From NCBI GenBank assembly GCA_943329925.2, contig CALQFT020000009.1, positions 1-45,535 on the forward strand: DNA of 45,535 nucleotides, read 5' to 3'. The translations under genes and the position numbers were made by a program. The notes beneath the pieces are model-generated. The model was not told the origin of the DNA. It made no database searches and saw only the letters and a program-made list of their open reading frames with translations. Source of the stretch: Opitutus sp. GAS368 (lineage in GTDB: Bacteria; Verrucomicrobiota; Verrucomicrobiia; Chthoniobacterales; Chthoniobacteraceae). Shown one piece after another: positions 1-8,324 of this stretch. The first letter of the stretch is position 1. Every line of letters begins with the position of its first letter.

Positions 1-119
1 GATGTCCCGCTTGCGGCTTCGGCCTCACGGCTTCATTCCGGACATCGCTTTCGGTCGTGAACCGTCTAATTCGACCGGCGGGACTTTCACCCGCGTGGAC
101 TTCAGCTTTCCCAACGCAC
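1..119 (-). mobile_element. Putative group II intron, 5' end only (rest lies left of the window)
   Basis: Read on the minus strand from base 119, the sequence begins with GTGCG, the usual first bases of a group II intron. About 30 bases later comes a short hairpin, GCGGG-TGAAAGT-CCCGC, of the GGTGAAAGTCC kind common in domain I of bacterial group II introns, followed by further short purine-rich helices. The intron-encoded reverse transcriptase would lie beyond base 1 and is not visible. The proposed insertion point falls inside the hairpin of a GC-rich repeat that is uninterrupted at 32868-32887 (GCGGAGC-CCCA-GCTCCGC); here the sequence reads GCGGAGCCCCAGC and then GTGCG. The intron call is inference from motifs; a different structured RNA or plain repeat sequence is possible. 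Confidence 0.5.
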
Positions 120-122
120 GCT

Positions 123-174
123 GGGGCTCCGCGGTCCCGGGAGAGAAGGACCAGTTTTCTTCAAGATTTGATAT
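123..174 (+). repeat. Dispersed composite repeat: GC-rich unit plus right half of the 86-89 bp unit
   Basis: Bases 123-140 match the GC-rich core GGGGCTCCGCGGTCCC seen at 32958 and 44179. Bases 139-174 match, almost base for base, the right half of the elements at 13837-13922 and (reverse strand) 26971-27059, which share GGGAGAGAAGGACCAG and then TTCTTCAAGATTTG. The left half is absent because the putative intron abuts the GC-rich unit. It lies upstream of the beta-helix gene. Confidence 0.75.
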
Positions 175-260
175 AACACCTCAATGATGAACCAACCGCT
201 CATTCCCTCGCGAAGTGATTGCCGGACACCAGACCCATGCGATAGTGGGTGTGCCTCCCA

Positions 261-1706
261 ATGAAAATCCCCCTCCCCCGGTTCGTTTTCCTCGTCCTCT
301 CCGTGCTATTTCCCGTCTGCGCCTTTTCCGAGGAACCGCCGGGCAAAACGGTCCGCGATTTCGGAGCGCTCGGCGATGGCAGGGCGGACGACACCGCTGC
401 TATCCAGAAGGCCGTGGACAGTGGCATTGGCGCGATTGCCTTTCCCAAGGGCAGTTACCGACTGACGAAGACGGTGACCATCAATCTGGATAAGGTGGGG
501 TTTACTGCGCTGATCGCGGATGGGACCGCCAAGATCATCATGGCTGGGAGCGGACCGGCGTTTCACTTCGTCGGCACGCATGAGGGATCCGCCGATCCCG
601 GCACCTTCAAGCCCAATGTCTGGGAAAGGCAGCGTGCCCCGATGGTAAGAGGTTTGGAAATTATCGGCGACAATAAGGAGGCCGACGGAATTGAGGCCAC
701 GGGCACTATGCAACTCACGGTGACCGAGACACTCATTCATGAACTGCGCCACGCAATCCATCTCACGAAGCTCGACCGAAACATCATCATCTCCAACTGT
801 CACCTCTATCACAACAGCGGTTGCGGCGTGTTTTACGATCATGTGAACCTCCATCAGTCGAACATCATCGGCTGCCACATCAGTTACTGCGCCGGCGGAG
901 GCGTCGTCACACGCGGCGGTGCCGTGCGTAACGTACAGATCGGCACCTGTGACATCGAAAGCAACATGGCACCCGATGCCGCACCCAGCGCGAATGTCTT
1001 AATCGACTGCACCGATGGCAGCACCGACGAGGTCACAATCACCGGATGCACTCTACAGCACAATTCTAAGTCCGCCGGCAGCGCGAATATCAGGGTGATT
1101 GGCAAAGGGATCACTTCCACCAAGAACGCCAAGGAGACGCAGGAAGGCCACATCACCATTACCGGCAACGCCATGAGCGACGTCAAAATCAACGTCCATC
1201 TCCAGCACGCCCGCGGCGTCACCATCACGGGGAATACTTTTTGGGAGGGCTTCGAGCACGACATTCTCGTCGAAGACAGCCAGGCCATCATTGTCGGTCC
1301 AAACGACTTCGACAGGAACCCGCGCTACATCGTAAACGGGAATTGGTCCCAAGATTTCAACGGAATTACTTTCCGACGCAGCGCCGACTGCAAGCTCAGC
1401 GGTTTCCTGATAAAGGGCGTCTGGAAAAAAGACGCAGCGCTGGCCATGGAAAAGTGCGACCGCTGCACTCTGAGCGACTTGAGCATCTTCGATAGCGACG
1501 GGATCGGGCTTTGGATGAAGGACTGCACGCGGTGCCAAGTGAGCCAATGCGTGATTCGTGATGACCGCGAAGGGGCGGAAAAAAAGGCCACCCTTTCGCT
1601 CCACGTCGAAGGCGGCAAGGATAACTCGATTCAGAACAACATCTTCGCCAACGGGCAAAAGGCCACGCCTGATTCCGCTGTGCTCCGGGACAATCGGCAC
1701 CAGTAA
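261..1706 (+). CDS. Secreted right-handed beta-helix (pectate-lyase-like) protein
   Basis: The 481-residue product has a signal peptide (MKIPLPRFVFLVLSVLFPV, cleavage near AFS-EE) and then, at about residues 26-52, the hallmark start of the pectate lyase superfamily fold, VRDFGALGDGRADDTAAI. The rest is a series of short strands with TITGN/IIGCHI-type turns, as expected for a parallel beta-helix (Pectate_lyase_3 / right-handed helix repeats). Such proteins usually bind or cleave polysaccharides in the periplasm or outside the cell; the substrate cannot be told from this sequence. ATG at 261 is preferred over the in-frame GTG at 249 because it places the signal peptide at the N-terminus. No close functional partner is adjacent. 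Confidence 0.85.
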   Translation: MKIPLPRFVFLVLSVLFPVCAFSEEPPGKTVRDFGALGDGRADDTAAIQKAVDSGIGAIAFPKGSYRLTKTVTINLDKVGFTALIADGTAKIIMAGSGPAFHFVGTHEGSADPGTFKPNVWERQRAPMVRGLEIIGDNKEADGIEATGTMQLTVTETLIHELRHAIHLTKLDRNIIISNCHLYHNSGCGVFYDHVNLHQSNIIGCHISYCAGGGVVTRGGAVRNVQIGTCDIESNMAPDAAPSANVLIDCTDGSTDEVTITGCTLQHNSKSAGSANIRVIGKGITSTKNAKETQEGHITITGNAMSDVKINVHLQHARGVTITGNTFWEGFEHDILVEDSQAIIVGPNDFDRNPRYIVNGNWSQDFNGITFRRSADCKLSGFLIKGVWKKDAALAMEKCDRCTLSDLSIFDSDGIGLWMKDCTRCQVSQCVIRDDREGAEKKATLSLHVEGGKDNSIQNNIFANGQKATPDSAVLRDNRHQ

Positions 1707-1816
1707 GGGCTTGGTTTGTCTGATAATCGCCGGCGGAGTGAAAGATTAGAAAAAGCAAGCTCTTAGCTATATGCAAGACGCTTAATTAAAACAACTTAAG
1801 CTCACCACAATGAAGG

Positions 1817-1890
1817 CGCGCCCGACTGGATTCGAACCAGTGACCGACGGATTAGAAATCCGTTGCTCTATCCAACTGAGCTACGGGCGC
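1817..1890 (-). tRNA. tRNA-Arg (anticodon TCT)
   Basis: Minus-strand cloverleaf of 74 nt: acceptor GCGCCCG pairs with CGGGCGC, the D arm is GCTC/GAGC, the anticodon stem ACGGA/TCCGT encloses loop TTTCTAA with anticodon TCT, and the T arm is ACTGG-TTCGAAT-CCAGT. The discriminator base is G. The following bases are CCT, so the CCA end is not fully encoded. It occupies the 376-nt gap between the beta-helix gene and the PPIase gene; nothing else was identified in that gap. Confidence 0.97.
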
Positions 1891-2082
1891 CTAGGGAAAT
1901 GGGGGGCGCTAACTCGAGCTTCCCGAACGTTCGCACACTCCGACATTCCTACGACAGCCAGCCAATCATAGTTACCCCCTGCTATAAAGGCCCAATGTTA
2001 GCGCGCTCGGCGAAATCCACGAAACACAAAGCGCTTCAGCGCTGGCATACTTTTAAAAGTCGTGTTAGTTTCCCCGACCTTC

Positions 2083-3333
2083 ATGAAATCGAATCGTTCC
2101 AAGTCCGCCGCTTTTGGAGCAGCACTTCTGGCTGCCCCAGCACTTCTATGCCTTTCCGCTTGCAAACCTGAGGCACCTCAAACACCCGCAGCAACCGCTC
2201 CTGCGACAACGGCTCCCGTAGCGAGCAAAGAATCCGCAACAGCAACTCCTGCAGCAACTCCTGCAGCAACGGCTCCTGCAACGAGCAAAGATTCAACAAC
2301 TGCCGCTCCTGCCGCAGCCAAAGAATCCGCCCCTGCCCCAGCTTCGCCCCAACCCGCAGCAAACGCCCCGGCATCGCCTGCCAGCGCGAGCGTCGATGAG
2401 CTTGCCAAACTTTTGAATCCCACAAAGACCCCTGCAATACCGCTTCCAGACGTGGTTGCAACCGTCGAAGGGCAGGACATCAAGAAAGAAGAGCTTGAGC
2501 AGGCCCTCACCGCAGCCCTCGCCCGCCAAGGCATCCCAGCAGATCAATTGCCTGGAGACCAAAAGAATCAAGGTTATCGCATGTTGCTCAACGATCTGAT
2601 CACCGAAAAACTCGTGTCCAAGCGCTCCGCGAAAGTCGAGGTGAAGGAAGAAGATATCGCGGCACAATTCGAACAGTTTCGCACTCGCTTCGGGACACCC
2701 GAAGCTTTTGAAGAACAGATGAAGCAGTCTGGGCAATCCGTGGAAAAGGTCAAAACCGACATCCGCTCCTATCTCAAACAGCAGAATTGGGTTCAGGATC
2801 AGGTCAAGGACGCTCCAAAAGCCACAGACGCGGACGCGGAAGAGTATTACACAAAGAACCCCAACGACTTCAAAAAGCCGGAACAGGTGCGCGCAAGCCA
2901 CATCCTCATTGCCGTCCCCGCAGACGCTACCGAGGAGCAGGTCGGTGAGAAGAAGAAGCTAGCAGAAGCGATCTCCGTCCGAGTTAAGGGAGGGGAAGCC
3001 TTCGATAAATTAGCGGCTGAATTGTCCGAGGATCCTAGCGCCAAACAAAACTCTGGCGACCTCAACTTCTTCACCCGCGAACAAATGGTGCCGGAATTTG
3101 CAAACGCCGCCTTTGGAATGAAAAAAGGTGAAATTAGCACCCCAGTCAAAAGCCAGTTTGGCTTTCACATCATTCAACTCACTGACCGTAAAGATGCAGA
3201 GACCATGGTGCTGGAATCGGTGAAGCCACGGCTTCTCGCCTTCTTGAACCAACGGATGCGAGACACCCAAATACAGAAAGTCCTCGCGGAACTGCGTGAG
3301 AAAGCTGAGGTGAAGATTCTTCTCCCGCAATAA
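2083..3333 (+). CDS. Parvulin-type peptidyl-prolyl isomerase lipoprotein (SurA/PrsA-like)
   Basis: The 416-residue protein starts at ATG 2083; an in-frame GTG at 2062 would only push the signal peptide inward. A lipobox LSAC places the lipidated Cys at residue 27. Residues about 28-115 are a low-complexity Ala/Pro/Thr/Ser linker. Next comes a SurA_N-like helical region (about 120-260, with EGQDIKKEELEQAL), then a PpiC rotamase domain (about 267-370) with RASHILI, DPSAKQNSGDL and SQFGFHIIQLTDR. The domain order matches periplasmic folding chaperones of the SurA/PrsA/PpiD class, tethered here to a membrane by lipid and linker. A strong terminator follows, so it appears monocistronic. Confidence 0.9.
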   Translation: MKSNRSKSAAFGAALLAAPALLCLSACKPEAPQTPAATAPATTAPVASKESATATPAATPAATAPATSKDSTTAAPAAAKESAPAPASPQPAANAPASPASASVDELAKLLNPTKTPAIPLPDVVATVEGQDIKKEELEQALTAALARQGIPADQLPGDQKNQGYRMLLNDLITEKLVSKRSAKVEVKEEDIAAQFEQFRTRFGTPEAFEEQMKQSGQSVEKVKTDIRSYLKQQNWVQDQVKDAPKATDADAEEYYTKNPNDFKKPEQVRASHILIAVPADATEEQVGEKKKLAEAISVRVKGGEAFDKLAAELSEDPSAKQNSGDLNFFTREQMVPEFANAAFGMKKGEISTPVKSQFGFHIIQLTDRKDAETMVLESVKPRLLAFLNQRMRDTQIQKVLAELREKAEVKILLPQ

Positions 3334-3360
3334 GTTAGCGCGCTTCGAAGCTGAAATTTC

Positions 3361-3395
3361 AAAAGGGGCAGAGCCAGGTGGCCTGCCCCTTTTTC
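3361..3395 (+). terminator. Rho-independent terminator of the PPIase gene
   Basis: Stem GGGGCAG/CTGCCCC closed by a loop and flanked by AAAA before and TTTTT after, 28 nt past the PPIase stop codon. The flanking A and T tracts make it formally usable in both directions. Confidence 0.85.
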
Positions 3396-3504
3396 GCGCA
3401 CAAAGTTTGAGCGGTGGAGAAATGTCCTTTGCTGGCAACTTGCGCGAGAGGTGCTATTTTGGTATTGGATAATTCACAACTTTGACTCGCCTTATTACCA
3501 AACT

Positions 3505-3915
3505 ATGAAAAACGCACGCGACCGGCTGCTTCTCTTTATTTTGGGTAGTCTTGTCCTTGCAAACTTCCCGGCCTGCTCTGTTTTTTTGGCAGCGAATCAA
3601 CCCGACAAAAAAAACTTATCCGTGCTGGTTGCGGGAACGCCACGGGCCCGGATTTTAGCGGAATTTGGCCAACCAGTCTCCAGCCGCTTGGTGGACAACA
3701 GGCGGATTGATCTTTTTTCCGTCACGCAAGGCTACAGCAAGGAGGCCAAAGCCAGCCGGGCCTTCGCGCATGGAGTAGGCGATATCGCCACCGTTGGATT
3801 ATGGGAGTTGGCAGGCACGCCGACGGAAGTCGTTTTCAGCGGTAAAAATCTGTCCTACGAGGTGACCTACGATTCCTTCGACCGAGTGGCGCGGGTCGTA
3901 AAGCTCAGCGAGTAG
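3505..3915 (+). CDS. Small putative lipoprotein, SmpA/BamE-like in layout
   Basis: Product of 136 residues from ATG 3505; an upstream in-frame start at 3451 would add 18 residues before the signal peptide. The N-terminus has two Arg flanking a hydrophobic stretch (LLLFILGSLVLANF) that ends in PAC, a non-ideal lipobox with Cys24. The mature part has the pattern VLVAGTPRARILAEFGQP followed by a hydrophobic Gly-rich segment and ends YEVTYDSFDRVARVVKL. The 'G-x-x-R-x-x-I-L-x-x-F-G-x-P' element resembles the turn of SmpA/OmlA-type outer-membrane lipoproteins, but that is a weak similarity. Function is unknown. Confidence 0.7.
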   Translation: MKNARDRLLLFILGSLVLANFPACSVFLAANQPDKKNLSVLVAGTPRARILAEFGQPVSSRLVDNRRIDLFSVTQGYSKEAKASRAFAHGVGDIATVGLWELAGTPTEVVFSGKNLSYEVTYDSFDRVARVVKLSE

Positions 3916-3939
3916 GCATAAAACAAAACGCAAAAACCT

Positions 3940-5580
3940 CTACGGGAGTGGATTAACCGGACGTAACAGCTTGAAAAGAGCCACGTTTGATTCCCCTTCC
4001 AGCCCCCAATGCGGCCCAAGGTAAGGCTGCCAAAGTCGCTCCGCCAAAGGTTTTTCAGTGGGCACACGCCCCAAAAGCGCAGACGCATTTTCCACGATAC
4101 GAAGACTGTCGCTCGCCACGACAATTTGCACCGAGCGTGCGTCCAGAATTTCACGAGCCTCTTCGGGGTTGGTGCTTAGAAAAAATCGGGCGCTGTCCAT
4201 AATGCCGGAGATCCCCTCATGGCTACTGCCCGCTACGCCTGGTTGTTTGGACCAATAGGCGAGAGCAGGAGACAGCCACCATGCAGCGATGAAGGGCTCC
4301 ACTACGTCGGAGCGCATGCGTTCTGCACAGAAACGGGCAGCGATCCACTCAGAGCGATCCACATGGTGGCGTTGCGCAACGGTTGCGGAAACAAAAACAG
4401 TTTGTTCCCAAGCACGCTCCATCGGCAAAAGCGAGAGCACCAAAGCCGTAAGCTGCGGCCAAAACGCCGGCTTTAGCGCCAAAATCCACGGCAGGCTACC
4501 CACAAATGCCAACACGCAGTACGGGCTCCAGCGAATCTGCCAGATCGTCAGCGTCCCCAATAGCGCCAGCAGCGCCAGCCACCAAAACGCGACGCGCTCC
4601 CCTCTAATCCCTTCCACCACCAACGCCGGCACCGCCAACCATAACAACAACCCGGTTCCCGAGCACAAATCACTCCAGCTTTGCAGATGCTGTAACTCCC
4701 CCACCGTCCCACCCCAACGCCCCAGCGCCGCGCTCCATCCAGCGCCGGGCAACACCACCGCAATCCCGTCCACCCACCAACCCGTCCCAACTAGAAGCAA
4801 CACCGCCACTATCCAGTGCAGCCGCTCCATTTTTGCCCCGCGCCACGAGCCCAACCCCAAAAGCAGACAGGCTCCTCCCAAAACAAGCGGCTCATAGAGA
4901 GACACCCACAGCGCCGCACCCCACGCCAAACCGCCCGCCCATGCCCACCCAATAGTACGTTGCGCACTTTGCAAACGCTGTTCCGCCCCCAGCGCCACAC
5001 CCAGCAACAATAACAGCAACGACTGATGGTCCGGCCGCCCCAACACTGTGGCATGCACCAGCGGAGGACTCACCGCCACTAGCATTGGCACCGCCCACCA
5101 CAAAGCCGCCCGCTCCCCGTCCTTCAGACGCAAACCGTAAGCCCAAAACCCCGCGCCCAACGTTAACAATACCCCGAAGAGCGGTGAAATCAGTGCGCCA
5201 GCCAAGTCCAACGTCTCCCCTCCCAATACCGCCAAACGCCCCCAAGTCGGCCACACCTTGTGTAACACGCGCTCCAAACCCATAATCGCGTAATCCAAAG
5301 GCGCTGTCGCGTGCGAAAAGACGCCCTCAGGCCAGTTCTCGAATCCCTGCCAATGCACCACTGTTCCGGGAGCAGACGCGACCAATTCCACGCGGCTCAT
5401 TCGTGAATAACAATCGGCATCCACAAAGTAAAATTTGCCCCCGATTAAAACGTCTGTGAGATTGTGAAACCGAACCACCACAGCCAGTAACGCCAACAAC
5501 CAAAGCAGAGCCAAAGACCCCGGAGGCATCTTTACCCCAGGTCGCAACCTCGAGGGCCCATCAGTGCGAACAGCACTCAC
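3940..5580 (-). CDS. GT-C membrane glycosyltransferase, STT3/PglB-like
   Basis: The 546-residue polytopic protein has an N-terminal membrane segment followed by a luminal-type loop FVDADCYSRMSRVEL. This loop corresponds to the acidic DxD region of STT3/PglB oligosaccharyltransferases and related GT-C enzymes that use lipid-linked sugar donors. Many Trp/Leu-rich membrane helices follow, then a soluble C-terminal part (about 400-546). The canonical WWDYG motif of true STT3 is not present; the best counterpart is AAWWLSPALAYW near residue 430. It may therefore be a divergent oligosaccharyltransferase or a glycosyltransferase of another kind. The start is GTG, overlapping the stop of the STAS gene as GTGA, so the two are probably translationally coupled. 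Confidence 0.75.
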   Translation of the reverse strand: MSAVRTDGPSRLRPGVKMPPGSLALLWLLALLAVVVRFHNLTDVLIGGKFYFVDADCYSRMSRVELVASAPGTVVHWQGFENWPEGVFSHATAPLDYAIMGLERVLHKVWPTWGRLAVLGGETLDLAGALISPLFGVLLTLGAGFWAYGLRLKDGERAALWWAVPMLVAVSPPLVHATVLGRPDHQSLLLLLLGVALGAEQRLQSAQRTIGWAWAGGLAWGAALWVSLYEPLVLGGACLLLGLGSWRGAKMERLHWIVAVLLLVGTGWWVDGIAVVLPGAGWSAALGRWGGTVGELQHLQSWSDLCSGTGLLLWLAVPALVVEGIRGERVAFWWLALLALLGTLTIWQIRWSPYCVLAFVGSLPWILALKPAFWPQLTALVLSLLPMERAWEQTVFVSATVAQRHHVDRSEWIAARFCAERMRSDVVEPFIAAWWLSPALAYWSKQPGVAGSSHEGISGIMDSARFFLSTNPEEAREILDARSVQIVVASDSLRIVENASALLGRVPTEKPLAERLWQPYLGPHWGLEGESNVALFKLLRPVNPLP

Positions 5581-6086
5581 TGCCGGGCGGCGATGTCGCT
5601 TCTGAGGAATTCAAGGACGTCCTTAAACTTCGCCTCGTTTTCGGGATTCGCCAGCACCACTGCCTCGTGTGCCTCCAGCATAGTCCGAGCATCCTCAAGT
5701 TTATCTACGGGGACTGGCGGCAAAAAGGAGGATGCAAGCAAAGCTTCTGCGCCACTGAAATCCGTACATTCAACTCGAAGCAACTGGTCCAGACCCAGAT
5801 TGCAGAGCAGCCCCTGATTGCGCTCGTTTAAATTGACAATGTGAATGTTCCCATCGTCGCCGCTGCCTTTCAACTTGAGCGCAATTCCCGCAAGCGTCCC
5901 CATAAAAGTGGAGTCCATTAGGGGACACGCGCCCAAATCCACCACAAACTCCCGATGCCCACGCGACAACATTTCCTTGGCAAAATCCTTAAGCGAGGCG
6001 CTGTTCTGAAAACTCCCCTTGCCTTCCACACGAATGCGAACCAACCCGTTGGCGACACCGACCTGAATGGAAGACTGAGTGCTCAC
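5577..6086 (-). CDS. STAS-domain protein (anti-anti-sigma-factor-like)
   Basis: From GTG 6086 the product is 169 residues. An alternative start at 6152 (191 residues) would overlap the upstream gene by 47 nt and add a tail that is not STAS-like. Residues 1-105 form a STAS fold: alternating strands (IQVGVANGLVRIRVEG), then VVDLGACPLMDSTFMGTLAG, where DST is the position of the phosphorylatable Ser/Thr in SpoIIAA-type regulators. The C-terminal 60 residues are a helical extension (FKDVLEFLRSDI). Family members bind anti-sigma kinases or sit in partner-switching or transport complexes. No cognate kinase or phosphatase is in view. Middle gene of a three-gene unit. Confidence 0.82.
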   Translation of the reverse strand: MSTQSSIQVGVANGLVRIRVEGKGSFQNSASLKDFAKEMLSRGHREFVVDLGACPLMDSTFMGTLAGIALKLKGSGDDGNIHIVNLNERNQGLLCNLGLDQLLRVECTDFSGAEALLASSFLPPVPVDKLEDARTMLEAHEAVVLANPENEAKFKDVLEFLRSDIAARQ

Positions 6087-6105
6087 AAAAAATGGGGTGC
6101 CGGGG

Positions 6106-6672
6106 TTACCAGAGAAAACTTTGCTGCAAACCGACCACCCGGCCCTGATCAATCAGTAGTACTCGCCACGCGGTTACCGAACCGTCCTGATGATAATCGT
6201 CCCCCTGAACCGTAAATTCCGTGCGCAGATTACCTGAGGCCTTGGGGTATTTTACCTCGAGAGTTTGCACCTTGGACCCAAGTTTTTGCTGCCGATACTC
6301 GAAACGAACGGCCAGCGGCCCCGCGTGCGCCGGGTCTACTTTCCAATGAATCGTGTATGCATGCCCGTCGCGCTGGCGTCTTTCAAATTCATTGATGGCC
6401 CCAAAATAGCGCCTATCTTCCTCAGCCCTCAGCCAAGGCGAACTTGCTTTCCCGTTCAACGCCGGATCGAGGAGCACAGAAAACACCTTCTCCACCTTGT
6501 AAGCATCATCCAGTGCAAGCGGCAGAACGATCCCAGAAGCCACCGGTTCCATACGCACTTTTTCACCAAATACCGCCACGGGAGTGAACGGAGAAAAAGG
6601 AGAAATCGGGGATGGAACGACTGCGGCCGCAGCTAAACAAATCGCGGCCCATGGCAACGAGGGGCGTCTCAT
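6106..6672 (-). CDS. Hypothetical secreted protein
   Basis: The 188-residue product has an N-terminal signal peptide (MRRPSLPWAAICLAAAAVV). No known domain was recognised. The mature part is beta-rich and hydrophilic, with the segment WKVDPAHAGPLAVRFEYRQQ and a charged LRAEEDRRYFGAINEFERR. It is the first gene of the minus-strand unit that continues into the STAS and STT3-like genes; its stop lies 19 nt before the preferred STAS start. Its function may be linked to the membrane glycosyltransferase, but only by position. Confidence 0.7.
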   Translation of the reverse strand: MRRPSLPWAAICLAAAAVVPSPISPFSPFTPVAVFGEKVRMEPVASGIVLPLALDDAYKVEKVFSVLLDPALNGKASSPWLRAEEDRRYFGAINEFERRQRDGHAYTIHWKVDPAHAGPLAVRFEYRQQKLGSKVQTLEVKYPKASGNLRTEFTVQGDDYHQDGSVTAWRVLLIDQGRVVGLQQSFLW

Positions 6673-6765
6673 TAGGGCAAATACTAGTGCGCCCCAATCA
6701 GAGTGTCAACGCCCCACGCCAAAGCGCAGGGCAGCGGAGCGTAAAATTTTCCGCTTTTAACCCAG

Positions 6766-8085
6766 TTAAACCAGAAACTTAAAAAAGAGTCCCATGAGGC
6801 CAGCCACACAAACCACCGGAATGACTTCCCACTTCCACCGAACCAGCCCCACACAGGCAACGGCGCTAGCGGTTAAGGCAAACCAATCTACCGTTCTGGA
6901 ACTCGGGAATAAAACCTGGATTCCAAACCAGATGCTCAGGTTTAACACGACCCCAACCACCGACGCAGTAACGGCCGATAATGCGGCATTGAGCTTTTCG
7001 TTTCCACGCAGTCGCTCAATGTGCGGGGCACCTAGGAAAATCCAGAGAAAACAGGGAATAAACGTCGTCCAAGTGCTGATAAACGCGCCAAGGGTCGCAC
7101 TCAAGAGCGGCGGCAATGAACCGGGCTGATTCCAGCCACCAAGATAACCCACAAATTGAAGGACGATGATCAACGGGCCGGGAGTCGTCTCGGCCAAACC
7201 CATGCCATCAAGCATTTGAGCGCCATTCAACCATCCATAAGTCTCAACAGCCTGCTGGGATACATACGGCAAAACCGCGTAAGCGCCCCCAAAGGTCACC
7301 ATCGCGGCCTTACTAAAAAAGACAGCCTCCCGAACCAAGGTGTGCTCCGAGCCCAACCAAAGCACCAGAAGCAACACCGGTCCCCACCACAAACTGAGCC
7401 ATACGACGCACACCCGCAAAGCCCGCCCCCAAGACGGAAGCGTGTGAAGTGGACTCGCCTCGTTATCGTCTATCACGGCGCCCGCAGAAGTGCCATGCTC
7501 TTTGATAATTACGAACATATCACGGTTGAGTCGCCCCCCGACTAAGCCAATTAGGGCAGCCGCACAGATGACGTAGGGAAACGGTGTTCGCAGGAAAAAA
7601 AGGGCCAGAAAAGCCAGCCCTGCCAGCGCCCACATAACCTTATTTTTGAGCGCCTTTTTCCCAATACGAACAACAGCGGCGGCCACAATGGCGAGAACGG
7701 CCGGTTTGAGACCGTAAAAAATTGCGGCTATCCAGGGAAGCGTCCCAAAAGTTACATAGATCCAGCTCAACCCCCAGAGGATGAACATAGAAGGGATGAC
7801 AAACAGCGCCCCAGCCGCGATCCCTCCCCGAGTTCCGTGCAACAACCAGCCCACGTACGTAGCCAACTGCTGGGCTTCCGGCCCTGGCAGAAGCATGCAG
7901 TAATTTAGCGCGTGGAGAAACCGCGCCTCGCTGATCCACCGCTTCCGCTCCACAAGCTCGCTCTGCATGATGGCGATTTGCCCGGTGGGCCCCCCAAAGC
8001 TGATAAAACCAAGCTTGAGCCAAAACCGAAGGGCTTCAGAAAAAGTGGGCTTTGAGGGCGTAGCGGGAGAAAAACTGCCTTTCAT
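6766..8085 (-). CDS. chrA: Chromate transporter family protein (ChrA, two-domain form)
   Basis: The 439-residue membrane protein contains two homologous CHR halves. The first begins LRFWLKLGFISFGGPTGQIA and includes LLPGPEAQQLATYVG; the second begins AVFFSKAAMVTFGGAYAVLP and includes the matching MLDGMGLAETTPGPLI. This is the long, duplicated ChrA architecture of about 400 residues. Known members export chromate using the proton gradient; many chromosomal homologues have no proven substrate. ATG 8085 is preferred over 8145 because the family starts shortly before the first FGG motif. No chrB-type regulator is adjacent, and it stands alone, divergent from kdsB. Confidence 0.92.
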   Translation of the reverse strand: MKGSFSPATPSKPTFSEALRFWLKLGFISFGGPTGQIAIMQSELVERKRWISEARFLHALNYCMLLPGPEAQQLATYVGWLLHGTRGGIAAGALFVIPSMFILWGLSWIYVTFGTLPWIAAIFYGLKPAVLAIVAAAVVRIGKKALKNKVMWALAGLAFLALFFLRTPFPYVICAAALIGLVGGRLNRDMFVIIKEHGTSAGAVIDDNEASPLHTLPSWGRALRVCVVWLSLWWGPVLLLVLWLGSEHTLVREAVFFSKAAMVTFGGAYAVLPYVSQQAVETYGWLNGAQMLDGMGLAETTPGPLIIVLQFVGYLGGWNQPGSLPPLLSATLGAFISTWTTFIPCFLWIFLGAPHIERLRGNEKLNAALSAVTASVVGVVLNLSIWFGIQVLFPSSRTVDWFALTASAVACVGLVRWKWEVIPVVCVAGLMGLFFKFLV

Positions 8086-8324
8086 GTTTTGGTGTTCAGT
8101 GAGAAAGAACCTCAGCGTTTCACAAAAACAGATGAGATGCGCCATTTTGGTTGCGACGCCTTAAAGAACAGCGAAGGAGCTCTTTTCCTAGCGACCATGC
8201 CGCTCTTGTCCAAAAATGCGGGCGGGCCTGCAACCCAGCCCCAAGCAAGCAAAGGCGCACGCACGAGTCGAAGCTGGAGTTCTGCCGGCATTTCCGCTAA
8301 AAATCGCCACCAACATTCACCCCA

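Noticed and set aside
2-187. 61-residue plus-strand reading frame at the left edge
   Set aside because: It is antisense to the putative intron start and runs through the dispersed repeat; composition and motifs give no protein family.
3451-3504. Upstream start for the small lipoprotein
   Set aside because: It would bury the signal peptide behind 18 aromatic-rich residues; ATG 3505 fits export.
4201-4400. Possible frameshift in the STT3-like gene because of the missing WWDYG motif
   Set aside because: The frame is continuous with normal composition to the end; the WWLSP variant is better explained by divergence.
4289-4897. 202-residue plus-strand frame inside the STT3-like gene
   Set aside because: Pro/Ser/Thr-rich antisense shadow of a Leu/Trp-rich membrane protein; the minus-strand gene has clear family features.
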